From: Clostridium_B lapidicellarium | Lineage (GTDB): Bacteria; Bacillota; Clostridia; Clostridiales; Clostridiaceae | Direction of reading: 5' to 3' | DNA length: 64,000 bases | Assembly (NCBI RefSeq): GCF_041224415.1 | Contig: NZ_JBGFFE010000002.1 | Coordinates: forward strand, 186,001-250,000 | Program-made: the position numbers and the translations under genes | Notes under the pieces: generated by a model | What the model was told of the DNA's origin: nothing | Database searches by the model: none | What the model saw: only the letters and a program-made list of their open reading frames with translations | Part shown: positions 35,037 through 44,506 of the stretch, in pieces | Layout of the letters: each line of letters starts with the position of its first letter | How positions within the stretch are numbered: position 1 is the first letter of the stretch

Positions 35037-35131
35037 GTTTTGTACCTCTATCATTTTATACGCATCTATGTTTTTAATAATATATTTCTATTACTGCTTC
35101 AACTAAAATATTCCATCATAATTATTTAGAT

Positions 35132-35160
35132 AAAAAAAAAGAAGATCCCAATAACCTTCT
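35132..35160 (-). terminator. Terminator after murA
   Basis: Imperfect hairpin AGAAGGTTATTGGGATCTTCT followed on the minus strand by a run of nine T. It lies about 20 bases beyond the murA stop codon. Confidence 0.6.
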
Positions 35161-35180
35161 CATTAAAACACTCCAAATTC

Positions 35181-36437
35181 TCAATCTATTCTCTTTATAT
35201 CTGCACCCAGTCCTCTGAGCTTTTTTTCAATATCCACGTACCCCCTGTCTACATGGTATATATCAGCAACTTCCGTTTCTCCCTCTGCTGCTAAGCCACA
35301 GAGTATCAAGGCAGCACCAGCTCTTAGATCAGTTGCCCTTACCTCTGCTCCCGTGAGATTATCAACACCCTCTATAACCGCACTTCTTCCATCTATTTTT
35401 ATGTTTGCCCCCATTCTCTTCATTTCCACCACATGCATAAACCTATTTTCAAAAATAGTTTCAGTTATTATACTAGTCCCCCTAACTGTGCACAAAAGAC
35501 CTGTCATCTGAGACTGCATGTCTGTGGGAAACCCAGGATAAGGCATTGTTTTAATATCTATAGGTCTCAATTCTCTATTTCCATCTACAATCAAACTGTT
35601 TTTTTCGGTTTTTATATATACTCCCGCTTCAGTTAATTTGGCAATTATAGGTTTTAAATGTTCTTCATTTATACCATTTATTTTGATTTTACTTCTGGTT
35701 ATCGAAGCAGCTACCATAAAAGTACCTGCTTCGATCCTGTCGCATATAGGTCTATGGGTACTTCCACGTAAATCTTTAACTCCTATTATACAAATAGTTC
35801 CGAAACCTGCACCTATAACATTTGCACCCATGCTGTTTAAAAATTTTGCCAGATCCTTTATTTCCGGTTCTTCTGCTGCATTCTCTATTATTGTTTCCCC
35901 TTCAGCCATGACTGCCGCCATCATTATATTCTCAGTAGCCCCTACAGAGGGAAAATCCAGATAAATTTTATTCCCTGTCAATTTCTCAGCCCGTGCTTCC
36001 ACATATCCGTGACCTATATTTATCTCTGCACCAAGAGCACTAAAACCCTTCAAGTGCAGATCTATAGGCCTGGTGCCAATATTACAGCCCCCCGGCAGAG
36101 ATAACTTAAATTTTCCAAATCTAGATATCATAGGTCCCATTATTAAGAATGAAGCCCTCATTTTTTTTACAAGTTCGCTGCAGGGGCTGCAATCCCTTAT
36201 ATTGGAAGTGTCTATCATAATTCTATTTGTATTTCTATCTATATTTATTTCCGCAAATATACTTCTCAGTATATCGCTTATTACAAAAACATCTTCAAGC
36301 ATGGGGACCTCTTCTATCACACATTTTCCCCCACTTAAAATGCAAGCTGCTATAACAGGTAACACAGAATTTTTAGCAGTACTGATGTTTACTTCTCCAT
36401 GAAGTTTATTTCCTCCCCTAACCACTATTTTACTCAT
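35181..36437 (-). CDS. murA: UDP-N-acetylglucosamine 1-carboxyvinyltransferase
   Basis: 418 residues. MurA adds enolpyruvyl from PEP to UDP-GlcNAc, the first committed step of peptidoglycan synthesis. The catalytic/fosfomycin-binding cysteine is retained (LPGGCNIGTRP, Cys118) and so are KNSVLPVIAACIL at the start and the substrate-binding DLRAGAALILCGLAAEGETE. It lies between ywmB and spoIID, so this is the copy syntenic with B. subtilis murAA. A terminator follows. Confidence 0.97.
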   Translation of the reverse strand: MSKIVVRGGNKLHGEVNISTAKNSVLPVIAACILSGGKCVIEEVPMLEDVFVISDILRSIFAEINIDRNTNRIMIDTSNIRDCSPCSELVKKMRASFLIMGPMISRFGKFKLSLPGGCNIGTRPIDLHLKGFSALGAEINIGHGYVEARAEKLTGNKIYLDFPSVGATENIMMAAVMAEGETIIENAAEEPEIKDLAKFLNSMGANVIGAGFGTICIIGVKDLRGSTHRPICDRIEAGTFMVAASITRSKIKINGINEEHLKPIIAKLTEAGVYIKTEKNSLIVDGNRELRPIDIKTMPYPGFPTDMQSQMTGLLCTVRGTSIITETIFENRFMHVVEMKRMGANIKIDGRSAVIEGVDNLTGAEVRATDLRAGAALILCGLAAEGETEVADIYHVDRGYVDIEKKLRGLGADIKRID

Positions 36438-36492
36438 AATGTTCCTCCATTCTATAATTTGCTGATATGTTGATTATTTTGTACTTAATATA

Positions 36493-37230
36493 CTAGTATG
36501 TTGTCATTATTTCTGGCGTTCCCATAATTATATAGATTCCACTTGGATATTTTACGACGGAATAATTAAAATCCACTAGATTTTCGCCGCTTTGTATAGG
36601 ATCAAACATATGAGTATTGGCAGTGGAACTATAGCCATGATCTATGAGCACAGTTTTGATATCGGATGTGCCCATGCATTTCAATACAGATTCAATTTTT
36701 TCATTCACAGCTGCAGTTCTTCCACTTTGTATCCTGGCCTTTACATATTGATAATACCTGTATTTTCCTTCTCCACCAGGTAGACATTCTGTAATTGTAT
36801 TTTTCAAATGGGGCAGATTATAATTCACGGATTTTTCCAGAATATTGACAGTTATAATATTATGGCCTTCATATTGAACACTTTCTATGTAGCCACTTAT
36901 ATCACCGCCGTTAAATTCTACGGAATATGTTTTATTGTTATTTAAATATTTACCTTTGAAATCTCCATATTTAAGTAACTTCTGAAATATTCCATCTACA
37001 GTTTTCTCCCCTGGTTTATCTGTACTAAATATAACCATGAGATTACATTCCCGGGGAACACCGTGGGTTTCATCCAGTATGTCCTTAAACAGATCATTTT
37101 TTTTCTCAACTGCAGTGATACTTCGCGAAAAATTCAAATTGCCTAAAGTGTTTCCATAAGCTTTTACATAATACTGAAAAGAAAGTACACACAGCAGCAG
37201 GCAAAATGCTATTTTTACATTCTTTTTCAT
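36493..37230 (-). CDS. YwmB-family exported protein
   Basis: 245 residues with an N-terminal signal peptide (VKIAFCLLLCVLSFQYYVKA). The rest matches the YwmB/DUF1779 family mainly by position (between atpC and murA, as in Bacillus) and by its two-repeat TBP-like composition with GRTAAVNEKIESVLKCMGT and DFNYSVVKYPSGIYIIMGTP. Its function is unknown. Start ATG with GGAGCTG upstream. Confidence 0.75.
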   Translation of the reverse strand: MKKNVKIAFCLLLCVLSFQYYVKAYGNTLGNLNFSRSITAVEKKNDLFKDILDETHGVPRECNLMVIFSTDKPGEKTVDGIFQKLLKYGDFKGKYLNNNKTYSVEFNGGDISGYIESVQYEGHNIITVNILEKSVNYNLPHLKNTITECLPGGEGKYRYYQYVKARIQSGRTAAVNEKIESVLKCMGTSDIKTVLIDHGYSSTANTHMFDPIQSGENLVDFNYSVVKYPSGIYIIMGTPEIMTTY

Positions 37231-37362
37231 ATAGAACAGCTCCTACCTCTCTTTCCTCTCTTAAGCATTATGGACAACTTTTACGTTAATATTCAAAAAA
37301 ATATTAACATGACTCGATATTAATATATAAAATCACTTAGTAAAAAGTGCATAATTCAGCAC

Positions 37363-37411
37363 AAAAAAACGCTGCCAAACTTCATGAAAACGAAGTTTGG
37401 CAGCGTTTTTT
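37363..37411 (-). terminator. Terminator of the ATP synthase operon
   Basis: Strong hairpin with arms CGCTGCCAAACTTC and GAAGTTTGGCAGCG, flanked by A7 and T6 runs, downstream of atpC. Confidence 0.95.
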
Positions 37412-37444
37412 CATATTTAAAACAGAATATGAAATATACATTTC

Positions 37445-37843
37445 TTATTGTTTTAGATTAATTCTGGCCAGGGCTCTGGCCAGGGCCAGTTCTGCCCTTT
37501 TTACGTCTACTCCATCTCTATTAGCCAGTCTTTTTTTTGCCCTGGATTTGGCCCTCTGAGCTCTTGCCGCATCTATTTCATCAGGCCACTCACAGGCATC
37601 ACATAAAATCCTCAATCCATTTTCCTTTACTTCCAGTATTCCAACAGATGTAAATGCCTTCAGTTGCTTATTGTCACCTTGAACAATCACCGTATCAGCA
37701 GGTCTTAAGGTAGTTATCAAAGGCATATGATCCGGAAGAATCGTTATGCCTCCTAAAGTACTTTCAGTTATCACTTCTACCACTTCTCCCTTATAAAATT
37801 CCCTGTCGGGAGTAAGGATAGTCAATTTTAACACTTTTGACAT
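37445..37843 (-). CDS. atpC: F-type ATP synthase epsilon subunit
   Basis: 132 residues. N-terminal beta barrel (KLTILTPDREFYKGEVVEVI, then GGITILPDHMPLITTLRPAD) and C-terminal two-helix domain (RAKSRAKKRLA) that can regulate rotation. Last gene of the atp operon, ending before a strong terminator. Confidence 0.97.
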   Translation of the reverse strand: MSKVLKLTILTPDREFYKGEVVEVITESTLGGITILPDHMPLITTLRPADTVIVQGDNKQLKAFTSVGILEVKENGLRILCDACEWPDEIDAARAQRAKSRAKKRLANRDGVDVKRAELALARALARINLKQ

Positions 37844-37855
37844 ATTGATCTCCTC

Positions 37856-39250
37856 TTAACTCTTCGCCATATTTTCAGCTGCTTTAACTACTGAGTCAAT
37901 AGTCCCCTTAAAAAGAAAAGCTGCTTCAGGCAAATCATCATACTTACCTTCCAGTATCTCTTTAAATCCTCTTATAGTTTCTTCTATGGGAACATATTCA
38001 CCCTTATATCCTGTAAACTGCTCTGCAACAGTAAAAGGCTGAGATAAAAATCTCTGTATTCTCCTGGCTCTTAAAACCACGAGCCTATCTTCTTCTGACA
38101 GTTCATCTACCCCGAGTATAGCGATAATATCCTGAAGTTCACTGTACCTTTCAAGTATATGTTTAACTTCTGAAGCTATTTTATAATGTTCTTCCCCCAC
38201 AATCCTGGGATCAAGAATCCTAGAAGTAGATGCCAGCGGATCAACGGCAGGATAAATTCCAAGTTCTGATATGGATCTTGAAAGGACCGTAGTAGCATCA
38301 AGATGTGTAAAAGTAGTTGCCGGTGCCGGGTCAGTCAAATCATCTGCCGGCACATATACAGCCTGAACAGACGTAATGGAGCCTTGTTTTGTAGATGTTA
38401 TTCTCTCCTGCAGTGCACCCATCTCAGTGGCAAGTGTCGGCTGATAGCCAACAGCACTTGGTATTCTTCCGAGAAGTGCGGAAACTTCCGAACCTGCTTG
38501 AGTAAATCTAAATATATTGTCAATAAACAAGAGTACGTCCTGACCCTGATCTCTAAAATACTCTGCCATGGTAAGACCTGTAAGTGCAACTCTCATTCTT
38601 GCTCCTGGCGGCTCATTCATCTGTCCAAATACCAGGGCGGTTTTATTTATTACACCGGAATCCTGCATTTCATAATACAAGTCATTGCCCTCTCTTGTTC
38701 TCTCTCCAACACCGGTAAAAACAGAAAGTCCACCGTGCTGTTTAGCTATATTGTTTATAAGCTCCTGAATAATAACCGTTTTGCCAACACCAGCTCCTCC
38801 AAACAGTCCTATTTTACCACCTTTTTGATAAGGTGCAATTAAATCTATAACTTTAATACCGGTTTCAAACATCTCAGGTTTTACAGATTGATCCTCAAAA
38901 CTTGGAGCTGATCTATGAATAGGATAATATTTATCTGCCTTTACTTCTCCCTTTTCATCGATTGGCTGACCTAACATATTAAAAAGTCTCCCCAATACAT
39001 TTTTTCCAACAGGTACAGATATTGGTGCGCCCGTATCCACGGCTTTCATTCCTCTAACCAGTCCATCTGTACTTTCCATAGATATAGTTCTTACTATATC
39101 GTCCCCCAAATGCTGGGCGACTTCAGTAACAATTTTTTTATCTCCCGACTGTATATCTATGGCATTATATATGTTAGGAAGGTTTTCTGTATCAAATTTT
39201 ATATCTACTACAGGTCCTATAACCTGAATAACTTTGCCTATATTTGGCAT
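37856..39250 (-). CDS. atpD: F-type ATP synthase beta subunit
   Basis: 464 residues from the ATG at 39250 (GGAGGG six bases upstream). Catalytic subunit with Walker A GGAGVGKTVIIQEL, Glu-containing GERTREGNDLYYEM, Walker B VLLFIDNIFRFTQAG and ALLGRIPSAVGYQPTL. It works with alpha to make ATP from the ion gradient, or to hydrolyse ATP during fermentation. Confidence 0.99.
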   Translation of the reverse strand: MPNIGKVIQVIGPVVDIKFDTENLPNIYNAIDIQSGDKKIVTEVAQHLGDDIVRTISMESTDGLVRGMKAVDTGAPISVPVGKNVLGRLFNMLGQPIDEKGEVKADKYYPIHRSAPSFEDQSVKPEMFETGIKVIDLIAPYQKGGKIGLFGGAGVGKTVIIQELINNIAKQHGGLSVFTGVGERTREGNDLYYEMQDSGVINKTALVFGQMNEPPGARMRVALTGLTMAEYFRDQGQDVLLFIDNIFRFTQAGSEVSALLGRIPSAVGYQPTLATEMGALQERITSTKQGSITSVQAVYVPADDLTDPAPATTFTHLDATTVLSRSISELGIYPAVDPLASTSRILDPRIVGEEHYKIASEVKHILERYSELQDIIAILGVDELSEEDRLVVLRARRIQRFLSQPFTVAEQFTGYKGEYVPIEETIRGFKEILEGKYDDLPEAAFLFKGTIDSVVKAAENMAKS

Positions 39251-39269
39251 CAACGTCCCTCCTCACTTC

Positions 39270-40121
39270 TTACTTCAGAGCTTCTGCTCCTCCAATTATT
39301 TCAGTTATCTCCTGCGTTATGGCACTCTGCCTTGCCCTATTGTATTTAAGATTCAAATCACTGAGCAGTTCATTTGCATTTTTGGTAGCTCCATCCATTG
39401 CTGTCATTCTGGAAGCCTGTTCACTGACTTTTGAATTTATCATACAATTGAGTATTTTCTGTTTCAAGTGTGAGACCACCATATCACCTATCATTTCACT
39501 TGCAGCTGGTTCAAACTTTATAAGAAAATTTCTTTTTTCACTTTTTTTACTTTCAAGCGGGAGTAATTTTTCAACAACTACATTTTGCCTGACTGTAGAA
39601 ATAAATCTAGTATATACTATATTGACTTCTCCAACTTTACCCTCCCTATAAAGTTCCAATGCCTTGTAAACTATAGTACTTGCCTCTTTTATCGTAGGAA
39701 CATCGGGAATATCCACATATTCCGCCTGCGTATTATAACCAAGCCTTTTAAAATACATTCTGCCCTTTTGCCCTACGGCCACTAAAATGGATTTGTCCTT
39801 CTCTTTTGACATAATGGAGTCTGTTTTATTTACAACGTTCATATTGAATCCTCCACATAGCCCCGTATCTGAATTCAAAGCTACGTAGAGCTTATTATCG
39901 GAGTTATTGCCATCTATATAAATATTATTTCCCTCAGTCTCCAGGACAAGTTCATTTATAATGGAACCAAAAAGTTCAGAATATTTGTTATTTGCCTCAA
40001 GTTTTCTTCTAACCTTTCTAAGTTTAGAGGTGGCAATAAGCCCCATGGCTTTTGTTATCTTTTGGGTACTAGTTATCGATTTAATTCTTCTCTTGATTTT
40101 AACAAGTCCTGCCCCTGCCAT
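39270..40121 (-). CDS. atpG: F-type ATP synthase gamma subunit
   Basis: 283 residues. The coiled-coil rotor shaft is formed by the N-terminal helix (IKRRIKSITSTQKITKAM) and C-terminal helix (LNLKYNRARQSAITQEITEI). The usual DTGLCGGFN motif is present near residue 80. Between atpA and atpD. Confidence 0.98.
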   Translation of the reverse strand: MAGAGLVKIKRRIKSITSTQKITKAMGLIATSKLRKVRRKLEANNKYSELFGSIINELVLETEGNNIYIDGNNSDNKLYVALNSDTGLCGGFNMNVVNKTDSIMSKEKDKSILVAVGQKGRMYFKRLGYNTQAEYVDIPDVPTIKEASTIVYKALELYREGKVGEVNIVYTRFISTVRQNVVVEKLLPLESKKSEKRNFLIKFEPAASEMIGDMVVSHLKQKILNCMINSKVSEQASRMTAMDGATKNANELLSDLNLKYNRARQSAITQEITEIIGGAEALK

Positions 40122-40148
40122 ATTTCACCTCCCGCAGAGCAAGTATTT

Positions 40149-41660
40149 CTACTCTGCTAAAAATATTTTTTTAAATTCTTCTATAGCCTTGCCAAGTTTA
40201 TCACTCAGTTCATCTGATAAAATTTTCTTCTCTCGAATTTCATTCCCTATTTCACCGTGATGGGTATTCATATAGTCGAGAAATTCTTCTTCAAATTGGG
40301 AGATTTTTTCTACAGGCACATCCATTAGATAATCTCTAGAAACAGCAAATAATACCATTACCTGGTTTTCAACAGGCATAGGATGATACTGAGGCTGTTT
40401 CAATACTTCAGTTAATCTTTTTCCCTTTTCAAGCCTTCTCTTTGATTCCTTATCCAGATCAGATCCAAATTGGGCAAAGGAAGCTAGTTCTCTGTACTGT
40501 GCCAGATCTATCCTCAAAGTTCCAGCAACTTGTTTCATTGCCTTAATCTGTGCATTTCCTCCAACTCTGGATACCGATATCCCTGCATTTATTGCAGGTC
40601 TCTGTCCTGAATAGAAAAGCTCTGTTTCAAGGAATATCTGACCGTCTGTTATTGAAATGACATTTGTCGGTATATATGCAGTGACATCACCAGCCATGGT
40701 TTCTATTATGGGAAGTGCAGTTAAAGATCCCCCTCCCAGTTTATCCGAAAGTTTTGCTGCCCTTTCCAAAAGCCGTGAATGCAAATAGAATACATCTCCT
40801 GGATAAGCTTCTCTTCCAGGCGGCCTTCGAAGAAGCAGTGACATTTCTCTATAGGCAACAGCATGTTTAGATAAATCATCATAGATTATGAGTACATCTT
40901 TTCCCTTATTCATAAAATATTCACCCATAGAACATCCTGCATAAGGGGCTATATATTGAAGTGGTGCCGATTCCGATGCAGATGCAGATACAACTATTGT
41001 ATAATCCATGGCTCCTGTTTCCACCAAATCATTTACTATATGTGCCACAGTGGATTGTTTCTGTCCAATGGCCACATAAATGCATATTACATCTTTTCCC
41101 TTCTGATTTATTATGGTATCCATAGCAATAGCAGTCTTTCCTGTCTGTCTATCTCCTATTATTAATTCTCTCTGCCCTTTTCCAATTGGAATTATAGAAT
41201 CTATTGCCTTTATTCCAGTTTGAAGAGGTTCTTTGACGGACTGTCTTGTTATGACACCCGGTGCAACCAATTCCACAGGCCTTGTTTCTTTTGCCTTAAT
41301 AGGTCCTTTACCATCTATGGGCTGGCCAAGAGAATTTACCACTCTTCCCATAAGAGCTTCACCTACAGGTACTTCCACAACTTTACCGGTCCTTTTAACT
41401 GTATCCCCTTCTTTTATTCCCTCTTCGGAACCTAAAAGAACACAGCCTACATTGTCCTGTTCAAGGTTTAAAGCCATACCATAAACATCATGTGGAAACT
41501 CTAAAAGTTCTCCAGCCATACATTGATTAAGACCATAAACTCTAGCAATACCATCTCCAATTTGAATTATAGTACCTGAATCAACAGTCTCTATTTTTTT
41601 CTCATATTTTTGTATTTCATCCTTTATGATTGAAGTTATTTCTTCAGGTTTTACATTCAT
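40149..41660 (-). CDS. atpA: F-type ATP synthase alpha subunit
   Basis: 503 residues. Non-catalytic nucleotide-binding subunit with Walker A GDRQTGKTAIAMDTI, Walker B VLIIYDDLSKHAVAYR and the alpha signature (PAINAGISVSRVGGNAQIKA). The N-terminal region that anchors delta is complete. Four-base gap to atpH. Confidence 0.99.
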   Translation of the reverse strand: MNVKPEEITSIIKDEIQKYEKKIETVDSGTIIQIGDGIARVYGLNQCMAGELLEFPHDVYGMALNLEQDNVGCVLLGSEEGIKEGDTVKRTGKVVEVPVGEALMGRVVNSLGQPIDGKGPIKAKETRPVELVAPGVITRQSVKEPLQTGIKAIDSIIPIGKGQRELIIGDRQTGKTAIAMDTIINQKGKDVICIYVAIGQKQSTVAHIVNDLVETGAMDYTIVVSASASESAPLQYIAPYAGCSMGEYFMNKGKDVLIIYDDLSKHAVAYREMSLLLRRPPGREAYPGDVFYLHSRLLERAAKLSDKLGGGSLTALPIIETMAGDVTAYIPTNVISITDGQIFLETELFYSGQRPAINAGISVSRVGGNAQIKAMKQVAGTLRIDLAQYRELASFAQFGSDLDKESKRRLEKGKRLTEVLKQPQYHPMPVENQVMVLFAVSRDYLMDVPVEKISQFEEEFLDYMNTHHGEIGNEIREKKILSDELSDKLGKAIEEFKKIFLAE

Positions 41661-41664
41661 AGGC

Positions 41665-42210
41665 TCACCTCTGTTCTCCTTTAAGCATAATTTTTTTCAT
41701 TTCGGAAAGTTTTGATCTTATGGTTCCGTCAATTACTTCATTGTTTACATCTATGTAAACTCCACCTATAATGTTGGGATCAATTTCATCTTCAATCAAA
41801 ACTTTTTTGTTGAATTTCTTTTCCAGTTTCTGCTTCAAATTCTTTTTTTCACTTTCCTGCAGCGGAATAACTGTCTTTACTTTTGCTACAACAGTATTGT
41901 GTTTCTCAAGATAAATATCCTTCATTTCCTTAAATTTTTCATTCAACTGATCAATTCTTCCCTTTTCTATAAGAACCAATAAAAATGAAAAAATGTCTTC
42001 ATTTATCTTACCTTTAAATATTTCTGTAAACATCTTTTTTTTATCTGCGGTGCTGATTTCTGGATATTCCATAATTTTCAGAAACTCAGTATCCTTGTTT
42101 ATGGCATTTACAACTTGTTCCAACTCATCTAGGTATTCTTTTACTTTTCCCTTTCCCTCTGCTATCTCGTAAAGTGCAAGGGCATACCTTCTGTTCAAAT
42201 ACTCATACAT
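41665..42210 (-). CDS. atpH: F-type ATP synthase delta subunit
   Basis: 181 residues, the normal size for this stator subunit linking F1 to the b subunit. Begins NRRYALALYEIAEGKGK and contains the C-terminal family segment DPNIIGGVYIDVNNEVIDGT. Two bases separate it from atpF. Confidence 0.96.
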   Translation of the reverse strand: MYEYLNRRYALALYEIAEGKGKVKEYLDELEQVVNAINKDTEFLKIMEYPEISTADKKKMFTEIFKGKINEDIFSFLLVLIEKGRIDQLNEKFKEMKDIYLEKHNTVVAKVKTVIPLQESEKKNLKQKLEKKFNKKVLIEDEIDPNIIGGVYIDVNNEVIDGTIRSKLSEMKKIMLKGEQR

Positions 42211-42212
42211 GA

Positions 42213-42701
42213 TCAGATACCTACCTTAGTTATAAAATCCTCAATAAGTTTCCTATGCTGTTTTTCGTCAATAGAACCTTCTAAAGCTTTTGAAGAAACT
42301 AACATAGCCAGATCAACTACTTGATTTTTTATATCATCCTGTGCTTTTTCCCTTTCTCTCTCGGCTTCAGTCTTTGCTCTTTTCAGTATAAGTTGTGCCT
42401 CATTTTGCGCATCTTTTACAATATTTGAGGAAACTTTATCAGCTTTTACTTTGTATTCCTCTACTATACTTTTACCTGTTTCTCTTGTATTACTTAACTG
42501 TTTTTCACTTTTCTCTTTCAAACTTTGAGCTTTTTTCATATTTTCTTCTGCACTGCTTATCTTACCTACAATTTCATTCTGTCTATTATCTATAGTTCTA
42601 TTTACCCTGTCAAATAAAAAATGTTTTAAGATAAGAACAAGCAAACCAAAATTTATAATGGTAGCTATAATTCTAAATAAATTAAACTCCATATTATCCA
42701 T
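42213..42701 (-). CDS. atpF: F-type ATP synthase b subunit
   Basis: 162 residues: a single N-terminal membrane helix (FRIIATIINFGLLVLILKHF) and then a long charged coiled coil (LKEKSEKQLSNTRETGKSI) forming the peripheral stalk. The start used is the first ATG, nearest a GGGAGG site; an ATG three codons later is possible. Confidence 0.96.
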   Translation of the reverse strand: MDNMEFNLFRIIATIINFGLLVLILKHFLFDRVNRTIDNRQNEIVGKISSAEENMKKAQSLKEKSEKQLSNTRETGKSIVEEYKVKADKVSSNIVKDAQNEAQLILKRAKTEAEREREKAQDDIKNQVVDLAMLVSSKALEGSIDEKQHRKLIEDFITKVGI

Positions 42702-42753
42702 ACTACTCTATAAAAGCCTCCCTTCAGGCATCTAATAATAACAAGTATGATAT

Positions 42754-43002
42754 TTACATCTTAAATACCAATAGAAGGGCAACCAAGAGTGCATAAATTG
42801 AAGTTGCCTCTGAAAATGCTGCACCAACAACCATAGTACCTATTATCTTCCCGCTTGCTTCCGGCTGCCTTGAAACTCCCTCAACAGCTTTTCCTGCTGC
42901 ACTACCAGTTCCAATTCCTCCGCCAAGACATCCTATTGCAGCAAGACCTGCTCCAATTGCTGTCATTGCTGATACAAATGATTTTCCATCAATATTAACC
43001 AT
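42754..43002 (-). CDS. atpE: F-type ATP synthase c subunit (proteolipid)
   Basis: 82 residues, two membrane helices forming the rotor ring. The polar loop is SRQPEASGK and the ion-binding carboxylate is Glu65 (FSEATSIYALL). Compared with the Na+-binding c subunit of Ilyobacter, the Na+ ligand Gln32 is Thr and Ser66 is Ala, while Thr67 and Tyr70 remain, which favours H+ coupling. GGAGG lies before the ATG. Confidence 0.98.
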   Translation of the reverse strand: MVNIDGKSFVSAMTAIGAGLAAIGCLGGGIGTGSAAGKAVEGVSRQPEASGKIIGTMVVGAAFSEATSIYALLVALLLVFKM

Positions 43003-43066
43003 GTTTTTTCCTCCTTGAATTTATTAATTAATTTAATTTTCTTATATCTAAAAATATTATATAAGA

Positions 43067-43762
43067 TTAATCCACTGCTCCTTCTGCTACAATTCTGATA
43101 TTGACCATTGTCAGCATCATAAAAATAATCATTTGAATTGTTCCATCAAAGGCATCAAAGTACGCATGAAATGGAATAGGTATTACAAGCTGACCTAAAC
43201 CAAAAGCCACATTCCCTAACTTATTATAAATCAAATCCACAATAACGACAGATGCTGTCATATTACCAAACAGTCTTAAAGTTAAAGACACAGGTAACAT
43301 AATTCTTTCCAACAAATTTAAAGGCAGCATCGGGACAAAAGGTGAAAAATAAGCTAGGAAATAATGTCCCACTCCTATTTTCTGTATAGCATTAGCCTGA
43401 ACAATTACAAAAGTTATCAAAGCAAATGCGGACACTACACTGATATCCAGCGTAGGCGGCTTAAAGCCAATTAATCCCAACAAATTCATAGTTAAAAGAA
43501 AAATTGCCAGTGTCCCTATGTAAGGCACAAAATTTTTATAAGACTTTCCCATATTTTCTTTTACCAGGGAATTAAAAGTCTGTACTAACATTTCCACTAC
43601 TGTCTGTTTTTTATCCGGAACTTTTTTCAAATCTTTAGTAGCCCAGATTGCCAGCACAGTTAATACAGCTATTATTATCCACTGATAAAATATACTGGAT
43701 GTAATATCAAACTTATATCCAAATAATCGTATAGAAAAAACCATAGGCAATAACTCTTCCAA
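43067..43762 (-). CDS. atpB: F-type ATP synthase a subunit
   Basis: 231 residues starting with TTG behind GGGAG. Five to six membrane helices. The conserved half-channel arginine is in LTLRLFGNMTASVVI, and the last helix carries DGTIQMIIFMMLTMVNIR. It forms the ion path next to the c ring. Confidence 0.97.
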   Translation of the reverse strand: MEELLPMVFSIRLFGYKFDITSSIFYQWIIIAVLTVLAIWATKDLKKVPDKKQTVVEMLVQTFNSLVKENMGKSYKNFVPYIGTLAIFLLTMNLLGLIGFKPPTLDISVVSAFALITFVIVQANAIQKIGVGHYFLAYFSPFVPMLPLNLLERIMLPVSLTLRLFGNMTASVVIVDLIYNKLGNVAFGLGQLVIPIPFHAYFDAFDGTIQMIIFMMLTMVNIRIVAEGAVD

Positions 43763-43805
43763 ATTATCACTCCCTTTCTATAAAATATAGCTTTAAGGAT
43801 ATTTC

Positions 43806-44174
43806 CTATTCATTTTTTAGATCTAATCCGTATAAAATTAAAGAGATAAAATGCAGGCTGTAGCCTACCAAGTAAGCAAACATACCGCTTTTATTATATC
43901 TAAAAAGTATTAATGCAATAACACATACTAACAATACCCTAAATATAAAGCACAGCAGAGAAATCGACCTGTAGGAATCCTTAAATTTAAAAAGTGCAAT
44001 TTCTGTAGACACTGCATTTATAACAATATTTACATATGCAATCCCAAATCCAAGAAAAACAAATATTAAATAGCTCCTGAATTTGAAATTAATTCCTATC
44101 ACAGTGAATATAAGAAGTATAATTATGTCTAAAAAAGCGATCTTTTTTAACATATGTATAACATCTTTGCTCAT
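43806..44174 (-). CDS. atpI: ATP synthase subunit I
   Basis: 122 residues with four predicted membrane helices. First gene of the operon, where AtpI (assembly of the c ring) is expected. Sequence conservation in this family is low, so the call rests mainly on size, topology and position. GGAGG lies upstream of the ATG. Confidence 0.85.
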   Translation of the reverse strand: MSKDVIHMLKKIAFLDIIILLIFTVIGINFKFRSYLIFVFLGFGIAYVNIVINAVSTEIALFKFKDSYRSISLLCFIFRVLLVCVIALILFRYNKSGMFAYLVGYSLHFISLILYGLDLKNE

Positions 44175-44419
44175 TTTCTTTCCTCCAACTTAGCTTGGTA
44201 ACTATTATACATCTCATATAAAGATAAATAAAATCCCACATTCTATGCATTTACATTATATTTCGTCATTTATTGCAATTTTTAAAGAGTTGCCGCTTAT
44301 TTTAAAATGAAATAAACATATATTTATAGAAATCATAAAGTAATTATACCATAAATTTTTTCAATAAACTAATAATTTTACAATAGAACATCAATTAAGA
44401 AAAGTCTTTATCAATAATA
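44175..44419 (-). promoter_or_regulatory. Leader and putative promoter of the atp operon
   Basis: AT-rich gap of about 245 bases between thlA's terminator and atpI. A candidate -10 TATAAT lies at 44209-44204 with a weak TTTATT 17 bases upstream. There is no riboswitch or other structure I can name. Confidence 0.35.
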
Positions 44420-44475
44420 AAAGCTGCAGCACTTTTCAAAATTTAAATATTTTGAAAAGTGTTACAGCTTTTATA
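44420..44475 (-). terminator. Terminator after thlA
   Basis: Long hairpin with arms AAAGCTGCAGCACTTTTCAA and its near complement (TTGAAAAGTGTTACAGCTTT) around an ATTTAAAT-type loop, T-rich on the exit side. Confidence 0.85.
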
Positions 44476-44506
44476 CTAAGTGCAGTATAAACTGAAATAT
44501 CACAGA

